Below are positions 34,740 through 43,803 of a stretch of DNA of 64,000 nucleotides, one piece after another. Origin of the DNA: Aureimonas psammosilenae (GTDB taxonomy: Bacteria; Pseudomonadota; Alphaproteobacteria; Rhizobiales; Rhizobiaceae). The notes beneath the pieces are model-generated. The model was not told the origin of the DNA. It worked only from the letters and a program-made list of their open reading frames with translations, and did not search any database. Every line of letters starts with the position of its first letter. Position 1 is the first letter of the stretch. Made by a program: the position numbers and the translations under genes. The DNA lies in NCBI RefSeq assembly GCF_009176975.1, contig NZ_WEZG01000002.1, forward strand, positions 186,001 to 250,000. Reading direction: 5' to 3'.

Positions 34740-35849
34740 TCAGCGCCGAAGTTCGGCCAAGGTGTCGTTCAGGGCATCCGCGAAGAGCGCAAGGTCCTCG
34801 TCCCGCCCCACGGTGACGCGGATCAGCCGGTCGAGCGGCGGCACGGCGGGCTTCCGGATAAAGACGCCGCGGCGGATCACCCCGTCGAGCACCGCCTTGG
34901 CGAAGGCGCCGTCGCGGCCGCAATCCATCGCAACGAAGTTCGTGGCGGAGGGAAGGGGCGTCAGTCCCGCGCTCCGCGCGATCTCGGCTAGAGAGTCGCG
35001 GGCCCGCACGATGCGCTCGACGGCGTCGCGGAGGAAATCCTCGTCCGCCAGGGCTGCGAGCGCGCCTGCCTGCGCCATGCGCGACACGCCGAAATGGTTG
35101 CGCACCTTGTCGAATTGCCGCGCCGACTCGGCCGCCCCGAAAACATAGCCGACCCGCATCCCCGCCATGCCATAGGCCTTTGAAAAGGTGCGGAAGCGCA
35201 AAAGGTTCGGCCGGATCACGCTGGCGGGCGGCAGGCTGGAGGCGGGGGCGAGGTCGCTATAGGCCTCGTCCAGAACAAGAATCGTTTCCGCCGGCACGTT
35301 CTCGATCAGTCGGGCGACGTCCTCCGCTTCGTGCCAGGAGCCGGTCGGGTTGTCCGGATTGGCGAAATAAAGAAGCTTCGGCCGAAGCCGGTTCGCTTCT
35401 TCGAGAAGCGCGTCGATGTCCTGCCTGTCGTTTCGATAAGGAACGGTGTGAAGCACCGCGCCGCGCGCCGCCACATGGTAGTTGAAGGTCGGGTACGCAC
35501 CGCGCGAGGTCAGCACGGCGTCGCCGGCTTCCGTCGTCAGATGCACGAGATTGCCGAACAGCCCGTCGATGCCCTCGCCGATCGTGACGCATTCAACCGG
35601 AATGCCGAGCCGCTCGCCGATCGCGCTGCGCAACTCGAACTGTTCCGGGTCGCCATAGGCCCAGCTCGCCTGCCCGGCATCCCGCATGGCTTCCAGCGCG
35701 CGCGGCGAAGGGCCGAAGACGCTTTCGTTCGCGCCGAGGCGCGCGCGAAAGGCGACGCCCGTCTGCCGCTCGATCGCTTCCGGCCCGACGAAGGGAATGG
35801 TGGCGGGCAAAGCGCGGATCAGCGGGGAAAAGAGAAGCGGCGCGCTCAT
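34740..35849 (-). CDS. PLP-dependent aminotransferase, HisC-like (histidinol-phosphate aminotransferase family)
   Basis: 369 residues, class I/II aminotransferase fold. Visible signatures are LGANESVFGPSP near the N-terminus, YFANPDNPTGSWHEAEDV, LVLDEAYSDLAP, and the PLP lysine in RFRTFSKAYGMAGMRVGYVF. It resembles HisC but sits outside a histidine operon, coupled (4-bp overlap) to a gamma-carbonic-anhydrase-like gene upstream. It may be a second HisC or act on aromatic amino acids; the sequence alone cannot settle this. Confidence 0.88.
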   Translation of the reverse strand: MSAPLLFSPLIRALPATIPFVGPEAIERQTGVAFRARLGANESVFGPSPRALEAMRDAGQASWAYGDPEQFELRSAIGERLGIPVECVTIGEGIDGLFGNLVHLTTEAGDAVLTSRGAYPTFNYHVAARGAVLHTVPYRNDRQDIDALLEEANRLRPKLLYFANPDNPTGSWHEAEDVARLIENVPAETILVLDEAYSDLAPASSLPPASVIRPNLLRFRTFSKAYGMAGMRVGYVFGAAESARQFDKVRNHFGVSRMAQAGALAALADEDFLRDAVERIVRARDSLAEIARSAGLTPLPSATNFVAMDCGRDGAFAKAVLDGVIRRGVFIRKPAVPPLDRLIRVTVGRDEDLALFADALNDTLAELRR

Positions 35850-36385
35850 CGGCGATCGTCCAGATTGGCGAGGCCGGCGGCGAAACGCTTGGCGTTCTCG
35901 ACATAGTTCAGCGCGGACGCCGCGAGCGTCTCGATCTCGGCCGGCTCCAGCGGGCGCACGAGCTTGGCGGGAGCGCCCATGACGAGGGAGCCGTCGGGGA
36001 AGCTCTTGCCTTCGGTGACGAGGGCGTTCGCGCCCACAAGGCAGTTGCGACCGATCCGGGCGCCATTCAGCACCGTCGCGCCCATGCCGATCAGCGAACC
36101 GTCGCCGATCGTGCAGCCGTGGACCACCGCAGCATGGCCGATCGTGCAGCCGGCGCCGATCACCAAAGGCGAGCCCATGTCGCTATGGAGAACCGCGTTG
36201 TCCTGCACGTTGGTGCGCTCGCCGATCTCGATCCATTCGTTGTCGCCGCGGATAACGGCGCCGAACCAGACGCCGACATCGCGGCCGATCCGGACGCGGC
36301 CGATGACATGGGCGCCGGGGGCGACGAAATAATCGCCTTGCCCCGGCAGAACCGGCGTATCCGCGGCCAGTCGATAGATGCTCAT
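35846..36385 (-). CDS. Gamma carbonic anhydrase-like left-handed beta-helix protein (YrdA/PaaY type)
   Basis: 179 residues from the ATG at 36385. Hexapeptide repeats run from about 25 to 135 (GRVRIGRDVGVWFGAVIRGD, GCTIGHAAVVHGCTIGDGSL). The potential metal-ligand histidines lie in NAVLHSD and in IGHAAVVHG. It forms trimers in this family and may bind zinc or iron. Carbonic anhydrase activity is often unproven for this branch. The stop overlaps the start of the aminotransferase gene by 4 bp, so the pair is co-translated. Confidence 0.88.
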   Translation of the reverse strand: MSIYRLAADTPVLPGQGDYFVAPGAHVIGRVRIGRDVGVWFGAVIRGDNEWIEIGERTNVQDNAVLHSDMGSPLVIGAGCTIGHAAVVHGCTIGDGSLIGMGATVLNGARIGRNCLVGANALVTEGKSFPDGSLVMGAPAKLVRPLEPAEIETLAASALNYVENAKRFAAGLANLDDRR

Positions 36386-36651
36386 CGTGCTTCCTCCACG
36401 ATTCGAGCCTTCGCCGATGGTCGGCACCCGGTCAACCCGCGCTTTCCGTGAACCACCGAGTTGGAGGACGATGCAGGCGACAGGTTGAATGGCGTCGTGA
36501 CCGTTGAAGTATGCACTGAGCATCGATGAGAATGCATCGTCATATGGATGTCGAACGACAGTCATGACGGGTCGCTACGCTTAGCCGTATGCACAATATC
36601 GCCATCCTGCAGTCGGAAAACCGCCTCTTCGGGCCCATTCTGCGCCTTGCG

Positions 36652-36667
36652 TTAACCCTCTTTTAAC
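36652..36667. promoter_or_regulatory. CtrA-type binding box (TTAA-N7-TTAAC)
   Basis: TTAACCCTCTTTTAAC matches the alphaproteobacterial CtrA consensus TTAA-N7-TTAAC exactly, with a further half site TTAA at 36673-36676. It lies 240 bp before the porin start. CtrA control of outer-membrane protein genes is known in Brucella, so the site is plausible, but the porin transcription start is not known here. Confidence 0.65.
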
Positions 36668-36705
36668 ACTGGTTAAGTGCGCCTTACCGAAAACGTGACT
36701 TTCTC

Positions 36706-36721
36706 GACACAGCACTGTGTC
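36706..36721. promoter_or_regulatory. Perfect inverted repeat upstream of porin
   Basis: GACACAG, spacer CA, CTGTGTC with no mismatch, 39 bp downstream of the CtrA-type box and about 185 bp before the porin start codon. The two-fold symmetry and 9-bp half-site spacing suit a dimeric repressor or activator. The regulator is unknown. Confidence 0.5.
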
Positions 36722-36906
36722 CAAAGCGCCCTTGAACGGGCCCCAAGCCCTTTTGGCAATTGCAACGAGTCTAAGCGTGCCGCATGTTCGGGTCAGAAAG
36801 AACGCGGCGGGTTCGCTTCGGACTTTCAATGCAGGGGATGGGGCAGGGAAGGCTGTCCTTCAAACAAGGCCCAACCCTACCTTACAACTTGACTGGAGGT
36901 CAGGAC

Positions 36907-38154
36907 ATGAACATCAAGAGCCTTCTTCTTGGCTCCGCTGCGGCTCTCGTCGCAGTCTCCGGCGCGAAGGCGGCCGACGCCCCCGTCACGATGGTTGAGC
37001 CGGAGCCGGTTGAATACGTTCGCGTTTGCGACGTCTACGGCACGGGCTTCTTCTACATCCCGGGCACCGAGACCTGCCTCAAGATCGGCGGCTACGTCCG
37101 CTTCCGCGCCAACGTGACCGGCGAACTCAACGGCGACGTCAACGGTCGTTTCAGCGACGTGCAGGACTTCGACGACGCGGACCGCAACTACGACTTCAAC
37201 ACCCAGACCCGCGGCCGCATCGATTTCGATGCTCGCGAAGAGACCGAACTCGGCACCCTGCGCGGCTTCGTTCGTCTTCAGGCCACTAACGTCTCGGGTT
37301 CCGCTCTCGGCTACGGCACGTCCAACAACGGCGTCCAGCTCGACCAGGGCTTCATCCAGCTCGGTGGTCTGACCATCGGTCGTCTCGACTCGCTGTGGGC
37401 TGAGAACGACGGTCTCTACACCGACAACGACTGGTCGGTCGGCGATCTCTCGAACAACCAGATCCGCTACACCTTCGCCACCAACGGCTTCAAGATTTCG
37501 GCCTCGGTCGAAGACGAAGGCGACGGCGATGCGATCCCGGATGTCGTCGCTTCGGTCGGCTACGAGTTCGCCTGGGGTTCGGTCAACGTCGCTGGCGTTT
37601 ACGACGAAGACAACTACGATCCGAACCTCGTCGGCATTCCGAGCACCTTCACCGGCTTCTTCCTCGACCCGTACCGGGATCAGGAGAAGGACGGCGGCGC
37701 GTTCGCGGTCAAGGCCAACGCCGAGATCAAGGACCTCGTCTACCTCGGCGGTTCTCTGAAGCTTGAAGGTCACTGGGCTTCCGACCCGACGGAATACGCT
37801 TCGCTGGCTCCCGGCGGCTACCTCGTCGGCATCGAAGCCGAGGGCAACGCTTCCACGAACTTCAGCTTCGCTTCGCTGCCGGAAGAATGGCAGGTCGGCG
37901 GTGGTTACCAGCAGTCGTTCGGCAAGTTCACCGGATATCTGTCGGGTATCTACGGCAAGACCTTCTCGATCAACTACGCCAACGGCGTCAGCGAAAGCTC
38001 GGAAGTCTGGGGCGTCGCGGGCAACCTCGGCTACCAGGTCACCTCGAACTTCTCGGTTCTGGGCGAAGTCTCCTACCGCAACGTCGACCTCAAGGGCGGC
38101 CTGGAAGATCTCGACCAGACCCGCGGCTTCCTCGAGTTCAAGCGTTCCTTCTAA
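36907..38154 (+). CDS. Outer-membrane porin (Omp2/RopA family)
   Basis: 415 residues from the ATG at 36907 with ggaggt 6 bases upstream. A signal peptide ends at AKAADA (about residue 22). The mature start VRVCDVYGTGFFYIPGTETC with its two cysteines and the following GGYVRFRANV strand are hallmarks of rhizobial and Brucella trimeric porins. The protein ends in Phe (FLEFKRSF), the usual assembly signal. It is rich in Asp/Asn loops and alternating strands. A strong terminator follows. Codon choice is more uniform than in neighbours, as expected for an abundant protein. Confidence 0.95.
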   Translation: MNIKSLLLGSAAALVAVSGAKAADAPVTMVEPEPVEYVRVCDVYGTGFFYIPGTETCLKIGGYVRFRANVTGELNGDVNGRFSDVQDFDDADRNYDFNTQTRGRIDFDAREETELGTLRGFVRLQATNVSGSALGYGTSNNGVQLDQGFIQLGGLTIGRLDSLWAENDGLYTDNDWSVGDLSNNQIRYTFATNGFKISASVEDEGDGDAIPDVVASVGYEFAWGSVNVAGVYDEDNYDPNLVGIPSTFTGFFLDPYRDQEKDGGAFAVKANAEIKDLVYLGGSLKLEGHWASDPTEYASLAPGGYLVGIEAEGNASTNFSFASLPEEWQVGGGYQQSFGKFTGYLSGIYGKTFSINYANGVSESSEVWGVAGNLGYQVTSNFSVLGEVSYRNVDLKGGLEDLDQTRGFLEFKRSF

Positions 38155-38188
38155 TCGGATCATCGATCCGAACGGAAATACAGGGAGG

Positions 38189-38220
38189 CCCGGCGGAAAC
38201 GCCGGGTCTTTCTTCGTTTT
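38189..38220 (+). terminator. Rho-independent terminator after porin
   Basis: Perfect stem CCCGGCG (38189-38195) and CGCCGGG (38200-38206) around a GAAA tetraloop, followed by tctttcttcgtttt. It stands 35 bp after the porin stop. Confidence 0.92.
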
Positions 38221-38359
38221 TCGACAAGCCATCGGGCGCAGGCGCGCGGTGCTTACTCCTGTCGCGAGCCGCCGCCACAAGGGTCTTCCGTGGGGCCGGT
38301 TCGGATCGGTTGGGGAGTCGCGCTGGAAGTGGTGTCGGGGATCGCGACGCCGGTCGGCG

Positions 38360-39232
38360 TCAGCTCTCGATCGAAGCCGCGAAGGCACCGATGCGGGCGG
38401 GCAGGTCTCCCGTTTCCAAGAGGGGCGCATGGCCCTGGCCTGGAACCTCGACTGCCTGCATCGTCGGATGGACTTGCCTCATCCGCTCGACCGTTTGGCG
38501 CGACAGAAGCCGGCTGTGCTCGCCGCGAAGCAGGAGAAGCGGGATGTCGCGAAAGGCCGCGAAGGCGTCCCAGAGTTCGGACAGGGGATGGGTTGGATCG
38601 ATTCCGGCAAGTCCGTCCGCCAGTCTCTGGTCGTAGTCGGGAACGACACCTTCCGGCGTTTCCACGAAGTTCGCCCGCGCCATGCGCTCGAAATCCACGT
38701 GCGACAGCGCGGGAAAGGTTTCGGCGTTAATGTCCCGGACGCGATTCGTGGCGGCCTGCCAGTTCGGCAATGTCCCGGTTTTCCCGACATAGGCCTTGAT
38801 GGCGAGAAGGCCCTCCATCTCCAAGCGAGGCCCGGCATCGTTCAGAACGACGCCCGCCAGGAGATCGCGACGGTCGGCCACGAGGAGATGCAGCATCAAC
38901 GCGCCGCGCGACGTGCCGACGAAAACGGCGCGGGCGATGCCGAGATGGGCGAGACCGGCGATGATGTCGGCCATTTCCACGGGAAGGGTGTAGGTAGCCG
39001 GATCGGCGCGGTCGGAGAGCCCGCGCCCGCGATAATCGAAGGCCACCACGGGTCGCGAAAACGATCCGGCGCGGATAGCCTCGGCGAAGCCGTCGAAGTC
39101 GCGCGAGTTGCGCGTCAGGCCGGGCAGGCAAACGAAGGGGAAAGGGCCTTCGTCCAAACGCCCATAAAGACGGCCGGCGAGCGCCAGGCCGTCATGGTCG
39201 TAGCGGAAGGAAACGGGGTCGGCCGCTGTCAT
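38360..39232 (-). CDS. Alpha/beta-fold hydrolase
   Basis: 290 residues from the ATG at 39232. The oxyanion region is VCLPGLTRNSRDFDG. The nucleophile elbow is VGTSRGALM with Ser at about 104. The late acid and His are probably in LLLRGEHSRLL and VPGQGHAPLL (His about 272). The fold and triad are clear but the substrate is not. It is the last gene on this strand after the lytic transglycosylase, separated by 13 bp, so they are probably co-transcribed. Confidence 0.88.
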   Translation of the reverse strand: MTAADPVSFRYDHDGLALAGRLYGRLDEGPFPFVCLPGLTRNSRDFDGFAEAIRAGSFSRPVVAFDYRGRGLSDRADPATYTLPVEMADIIAGLAHLGIARAVFVGTSRGALMLHLLVADRRDLLAGVVLNDAGPRLEMEGLLAIKAYVGKTGTLPNWQAATNRVRDINAETFPALSHVDFERMARANFVETPEGVVPDYDQRLADGLAGIDPTHPLSELWDAFAAFRDIPLLLLRGEHSRLLSRQTVERMRQVHPTMQAVEVPGQGHAPLLETGDLPARIGAFAASIES

Positions 39233-39245
39233 GCGGCCAAAGCTA

Positions 39246-41438
39246 TCATCCCCGGCGGCCGACGACGAGATCGGTCTCGATGTTGGAATCGGCACCGAGC
39301 CGCATCTTGTATACCTGATAGTTCTCCATCACGCGCTGCACGTAGTTGCGCGTTTCGGTGAAGGGGATGCGCTCCACCCAATCCACCACCTCGTCCACCG
39401 GACGACCGCGCGGGTCGCCGAAGCGCTGAATCCATTCGCGCGCCCGGCGCGGGCCGGCATTGTAGGCCGCGAAGGTCAGAACGTAGGAGCCGGAGAAGTT
39501 GTCGATCTGCTGGCCGAGATAGCGGGAGCCGAGAACGGCGTTGTAGGCGACGTCGGTGGTGAGGCGCGCCTGATTGTAGGCCATGCCCGCCTGCGCGGCG
39601 AGGGTCTTGGCGGTCGCCGGCATCAGTTGGAGAAGGCCGAGGGCGCCTGCGCCCGAGCGCGCATCCGGGCGGAACTCCGATTCCTGGCGCGCGATGGCAT
39701 AGGCGAGGGCCTTGCCGGACGCCGAGATGTTGGCGCTCGCCGGAATGACGCCGACCGGGAAGGCGAGGGCGGCCGCCGCGTCGATGCCGCGCGTATTGGC
39801 CTGCTTGCCGACCTTCAAGGACAGGTAATGGTTGCCCCGGCTTTCGGCCATGGCCGCCAGAAGCGCCAGTTCCCCTGGGCTTTCCAGATCGTCGCCGAGG
39901 TTGCGGTAAAGCGTTTCGGCTCTGGCTTTCAGGCCGATCTCTTCGAGGCGGCGAATGGCGCGCACCGCTTCGCGGCTCTCGAATCGCTGGCGCTCGGCGC
40001 TGCTCGGGCGCGGATAGGCGATGTCGTTCGGCCGCCGTCCGAGTTTCGCCGAGGCGAGCTGGCCGTAGAAGGTGGTCGGGTTGAGGGCCGCCTGCGCGTA
40101 ATAGCGCCCGGCATTGCCCGAGCGGGTCGCTTCCGCCGTGCGGCCGAGCCAATAGTAAGCGCGCGACTGCGACAGCGGGCGGTTCGAGACTTCCGCGATC
40201 CGAGCGAAGTGCTTGGCAGCCGTTTGCGGATCGCGCAGGAAGCGCAGCGCGATCCAGCCGGCATGGAACTCGGCATCGGCCGCGTCCGACGGCGTTTCGG
40301 CGGCGTGCGCGCTCGCCACGCGATAAGCGTCCTTGGTGCGGCCGAGATCCAGAAGATCGCGCGCGATGATGCGGCGCTCGTTCCACCACGCATCGGCATC
40401 CACGAGGCTTTCGCGGTCGCGCGGCGCCTTCAGGAGGATTTCGGCGGCCTCGGCCACCTTGTCCTTCTTCCGGTAGTATTCCGTCATGGCATAGAGATAG
40501 CCAGGGTCGGAACGCTGCGCCGCGGGAACGGCGGAAAGAAGAGCCCCGGCGCGCGCATCCTCGCGAATCACGGCGGCGCGCGCGGCGAAGAGCTTTTCCG
40601 CGCCCGCCATGGTCTTCACCCGGTCGGCGTCCGAAACCTTCTCCTTGTAGAGCAGCATGTCCATGCGGGTCTTGTGATCGGCGCGGGTGAGGATGGCGCC
40701 GAACTGCTGCAGGATCTTGGCTTCCATCGAGCGGTCGAGGGTCTCGCCGCGCCAGACAGTGGCGATGGTGCGCTTGGCGGCGCCAGCCTGTCCGACTTCC
40801 AGATAGGCCTTGGCCAGCGCCATCGCGCCTTCCGGCGTTTGCGGCTTGGAATTGCCGAAAGCGTTGATGACCTCGCTGGCGGATGGCTGTTCGCGGTAAA
40901 GGGCGCGTTCGGAATTGGCACGAAGACGCTTCATGCCGGGCCATCCGCGAAGCTCGGCGGCGGCGGTGGCGATGTCCTGTGCCGGCACGTCGATGCCGCC
41001 GTTCAGCGCAATCGCCCATTGCAGGATATGGCGGTCGAGCGAGCCAGGGCGCATGCCTTCGCGGATGGCGCGTGCCCGACGCAGATCACCGGAGGAGATC
41101 GCGTCCATGCCGTCCTTCAACTGTCCCGCCACGGCGCGGATGTCGCTCGGGCGCGACGCGATCTGGCTGATGGAGGCGGTGAAGGCGCTCGTGTCGGTGT
41201 CGACACCCTGCGGCGCGGGGGCGGCGCGCGACACAAGCGGATTGGGCGCATGGCGAGCCTGCGGCGCGCCGAAGCGCGCGGGGTCGATGGCAACGCCACC
41301 CGAGCCGATATCGGCGGAAGGGCGCAGCGCCGGCACGGGACCGGCCGAGGGCAGGCTCTGCGCGCCGACATCCGAGCACAGGAGAGCGAAAACGCTGGTG
41401 GCCAGAATGGCGCGTCGCGCTCTATGCCTGTCGCTCAT
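39246..41438 (-). CDS. Soluble lytic murein transglycosylase (Slt-like)
   Basis: 730 residues from the ATG at 41438, which has ggagg 5 bases upstream; a TTG 4 codons earlier is less likely. The N-terminus is a signal peptide (about 1-27). A long alpha-superhelical region with TPR-like repeats covers about 80-540. The catalytic SLT domain covers about 560-710, with Glu in YAIARQESEFRPDARSGAGA followed by LGLLQLMPATAKTL and YNAGPRRAREWI. It cleaves peptidoglycan glycan strands in the periplasm. It is divergent from dapA. Confidence 0.93.
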   Translation of the reverse strand: MSDRHRARRAILATSVFALLCSDVGAQSLPSAGPVPALRPSADIGSGGVAIDPARFGAPQARHAPNPLVSRAAPAPQGVDTDTSAFTASISQIASRPSDIRAVAGQLKDGMDAISSGDLRRARAIREGMRPGSLDRHILQWAIALNGGIDVPAQDIATAAAELRGWPGMKRLRANSERALYREQPSASEVINAFGNSKPQTPEGAMALAKAYLEVGQAGAAKRTIATVWRGETLDRSMEAKILQQFGAILTRADHKTRMDMLLYKEKVSDADRVKTMAGAEKLFAARAAVIREDARAGALLSAVPAAQRSDPGYLYAMTEYYRKKDKVAEAAEILLKAPRDRESLVDADAWWNERRIIARDLLDLGRTKDAYRVASAHAAETPSDAADAEFHAGWIALRFLRDPQTAAKHFARIAEVSNRPLSQSRAYYWLGRTAEATRSGNAGRYYAQAALNPTTFYGQLASAKLGRRPNDIAYPRPSSAERQRFESREAVRAIRRLEEIGLKARAETLYRNLGDDLESPGELALLAAMAESRGNHYLSLKVGKQANTRGIDAAAALAFPVGVIPASANISASGKALAYAIARQESEFRPDARSGAGALGLLQLMPATAKTLAAQAGMAYNQARLTTDVAYNAVLGSRYLGQQIDNFSGSYVLTFAAYNAGPRRAREWIQRFGDPRGRPVDEVVDWVERIPFTETRNYVQRVMENYQVYKMRLGADSNIETDLVVGRRG

Positions 41439-41754
41439 GACATCCTCCAAAACCGGCCTTGGCCGGACATCCGCATATCAACCGGTCTCGAGAGCCGCGG
41501 CCGGAACGCAATTCGAGCGTTCATGCGGCAACTCTATGGTTTCCGAACTTCTCACGATTACGCTGAAGAGTTCGTAAACCGGCGGTCACACATATCTTCA
41601 CGACTTCGCCAGGACGCCGCGCCGCTTGTCCTGTTCGCCGCCCCCCACTATGTTGCGGCCCTTCCATGATGGCTCCTGCGGCCGGTTTCATGGCCTTATG
41701 TCCGTCGGCGTTTCGCGCGCCGGGGGAGCGTCCCATATCGGGGGGAGAAGCGGC
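41439..41754. other. 316-bp divergent region between lytic transglycosylase and dapA
   Basis: It must hold promoters for both directions. I see short Met-initiated frames continuing into dapA but no ribosome-binding site to support them. There is no clear hairpin, direct repeat or known operator. Confidence 0.4.
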
Positions 41755-42636
41755 ATGTTCAGGGGTTCGATGACGGCGCTGGTCACGCCGTTCGATGCGT
41801 CGGGCGCGCTCGACGAGAAGGCGTTCCGCGACTTCGTCGAATGGCAGGTGGCCGAGGGCACGACCGGCCTCGTGCCGGTCGGCACCACCGGCGAATCCCC
41901 GACGCTGTCCCATGCGGAACACAAGCGCGTGGTGGAGATCTGCATCGAGACCGCGGGCAAGCGCGTGCCGGTGATCGCGGGTGCGGGCTCCAACAACACG
42001 GCGGAAGCCGTGGATCTGGCGACATCGGCCGAGAAGGCCGGCGCGGATGCGCTTCTGGTCGTCACGCCCTATTACAACAAGCCGACCCAGAAGGGGCTCT
42101 ACGCGCATTTCGCGGCGGTCGCGAAATCGGTGTCGTTGCCGATCTTCATCTACAACATCCCGCCGCGCTCGGTGATCGACATGAGCGTCGAGACCATGGC
42201 GAAACTCGCCGCCGATTTTTCCAACATCGTCGGCGTGAAGGATGCCACGGCCAAGCTCGACCGCGTGTCCGACCAGCGCGCGGCCTGCGGGCCGGACTTC
42301 ATCCAGCTCTCGGGCGAGGACGCGACGGCGCTCGGCTTCAACGCCCATGGCGGCCACGGCTGCATCTCGGTGACGGCGAATGTCGCGCCGCGCCTTTGCG
42401 CCGAGTTCCAGAAGGCCTCGCTTGCCGGCGACTACGCCAAGGCGCTGGAGCTTCAGGACCGCCTGTTCCCGCTGCACAAGGCGATCTTCCTCGAGCCCGG
42501 CCTTTGCGGGGCGAAATATGCGTTGTCGAAGCTCGGCCGCGTCCAGAATGTCGTGCGCTCGCCCTTGATGACGATCGAAGCCTCGACGCAAGGCGCGCTC
42601 GATGCGGCGTTGCGCCATGCCGGCCTTTTGAACTGA
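41755..42636 (+). CDS. dapA: 4-hydroxy-tetrahydrodipicolinate synthase
   Basis: 293 residues from the ATG at 41755 with gggggagaag upstream. Family marks are [32 protein letters not shown] (catalytic Tyr), [11 protein letters not shown] and the Schiff-base Lys in [15 protein letters not shown] (about residue 160). It condenses pyruvate with aspartate semialdehyde, the first committed step to lysine and diaminopimelate for peptidoglycan. smpB follows after 6 bp in the same direction, a common alphaproteobacterial pairing. Confidence 0.97.
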   Translation: MFRGSMTALVTPFDASGALDEKAFRDFVEWQVAEGTTGLVPVGTTGESPTLSHAEHKRVVEICIETAGKRVPVIAGAGSNNTAEAVDLATSAEKAGADALLVVTPYYNKPTQKGLYAHFAAVAKSVSLPIFIYNIPPRSVIDMSVETMAKLAADFSNIVGVKDATAKLDRVSDQRAACGPDFIQLSGEDATALGFNAHGGHGCISVTANVAPRLCAEFQKASLAGDYAKALELQDRLFPLHKAIFLEPGLCGAKYALSKLGRVQNVVRSPLMTIEASTQGALDAALRHAGLLN

Positions 42637-42642
42637 TCGGGA

Positions 42643-43116
42643 ATGGCGAAGAACAAAGACCCCAATTCGAAGATCGCCGCCGAGAACCGCAAGGCGCGGT
42701 TCCATTACTCGATCCTCGACACGCTGGAAGCCGGGCTCGTTCTGACGGGCACGGAGGTGAAGGCGCTACGCGAGGGCAAGGCGACGATCGCCGAATCCTA
42801 TGCGACGGAGGAGGGCGGCGAGCTTTGGCTCATCAACTCCTATGTTCCCGAATATCTGCAGGCCAATCGCTTCAACCACGAGCCGAAGCGGCGCAGGAAG
42901 TTGCTCGTTTCCAAGAAGCAACTCGGCCGTCTGGCCGCTGCCGTTCAGCGCGAGGGTATGACGCTCGTGCCGTTGAAGCTTTATTTCAACGAGAAGGGCC
43001 GGGCGAAGCTCGAATTGGCATTGGCCAAGGGCAAGAACGCGCCGGACAAGCGCGAGGCGGAGAAAGAACGCGACTGGAACCGCCAGAAGTCGCGGCTGAT
43101 GAAGGAAATGCGCTGA
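42643..43116 (+). CDS. smpB: SsrA-binding protein SmpB
   Basis: 157 residues. The oligonucleotide-binding barrel shows [36 protein letters not shown] and LIVSKK-like [11 protein letters not shown]. The basic C-terminal tail ([16 protein letters not shown]-like, here [16 protein letters not shown]) enters the ribosome with tmRNA. It is required for trans-translation and rescue of stalled ribosomes. No tmRNA gene is seen nearby. It is probably co-transcribed with dapA and converges on the family-5 UDG gene. Confidence 0.97.
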   Translation: MAKNKDPNSKIAAENRKARFHYSILDTLEAGLVLTGTEVKALREGKATIAESYATEEGGELWLINSYVPEYLQANRFNHEPKRRRKLLVSKKQLGRLAAAVQREGMTLVPLKLYFNEKGRAKLELALAKGKNAPDKREAEKERDWNRQKSRLMKEMR

Positions 43117-43132
43117 GCCGTCGGGCTCGGCG

Positions 43133-43795
43133 CTATTCCCGCACGATCCGCGCCGCTTTGGCGAACACGTCTTCGAACATTTCCGTGGTCAGGACGCCGG
43201 TATTGGTATTGTAGCGCGAGCAATGATAGCTCGACACGATCCGATGGCCGGCGACGGCATGTTCGGCAGCGTGCTTGAAAGGCGCGTCTTTCAGCTTCAC
43301 GCCGAGTGCCCGCAGCGTCGAATCATGGGCGATGCGCCCGAGCGTCACGATCGCCTTCAAATCCGGAAAGGTGTCCATCGGCCCTTTCAGGAACTGCCGA
43401 CAGGTGTTGATCTCGATCGGAAGCGGCTTGTTTTCCGGCGGCACGCAGCGCACCGAGTTGACGATCGCCGTCTCGAAAAGCTCCAGCCCGTCGTCCACAC
43501 GGGCGTCGAACCGCCCGTTGGCAAAGCCGAACTTGGTCAGCGTCTCGTAGAGAAGCGTTCCGGCATAGTCGCCGGTGAAAGGGCGGCCGGTGCGGTTCGC
43601 CCCGCGGACGCCCGGCGCGAGGCCGACCACGAGGAGCCTCACCGCCGCGCTACCGCCCTTCGGCAGCAAGGGCGGAACGGGCGCGTTGTGCCAGGACGGC
43701 TCCTTGGCGCGCCACATCTCGCGAAACTCCACCAGACGCGGGCACAAGGGGCAGTCGCGCGGCGGCTCGACCGCGTTTATCGGTTCGGGCGCCAC
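43133..43795 (-). CDS. Uracil-DNA glycosylase family 5 (UDGb)
   Basis: 220 residues with a GTG start at 43795. The N-terminal Cys15-x2-Cys18 (CPLCPRL) together with C117 and C132 completes a 4Fe-4S site. Motif A reads GLAPGVRGANRTGRPFTGD (58-76), the family-5 signature without the usual catalytic Asp of other families. The C-terminal motif is YHCSRYNTNTG. It removes uracil and some other deaminated bases from DNA. It starts 8 bp after the stop of the NYN nuclease gene on the same strand, so they form a pair. This is the second UDG of the window and of a different family. Confidence 0.92.
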   Translation of the reverse strand: MAPEPINAVEPPRDCPLCPRLVEFREMWRAKEPSWHNAPVPPLLPKGGSAAVRLLVVGLAPGVRGANRTGRPFTGDYAGTLLYETLTKFGFANGRFDARVDDGLELFETAIVNSVRCVPPENKPLPIEINTCRQFLKGPMDTFPDLKAIVTLGRIAHDSTLRALGVKLKDAPFKHAAEHAVAGHRIVSSYHCSRYNTNTGVLTTEMFEDVFAKAARIVRE

Positions 43796-43803
43796 GCGGT
43801 TCG

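Larger units (their letters stand above)
36386..36906. other. 521-bp region upstream of the porin gene
   Basis: Non-coding between the divergent gamma-CA-like gene and the porin. It carries a CtrA-type box (36652-36667), a perfect 16-nt inverted repeat (36706-36721), then about 185 bases of likely leader ending in the ribosome-binding site ggaggt (36895-36900). Nothing in the leader looks like a protein. It may hold the target of a regulatory small RNA, as porin leaders often do; that is inference. Confidence 0.6.
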
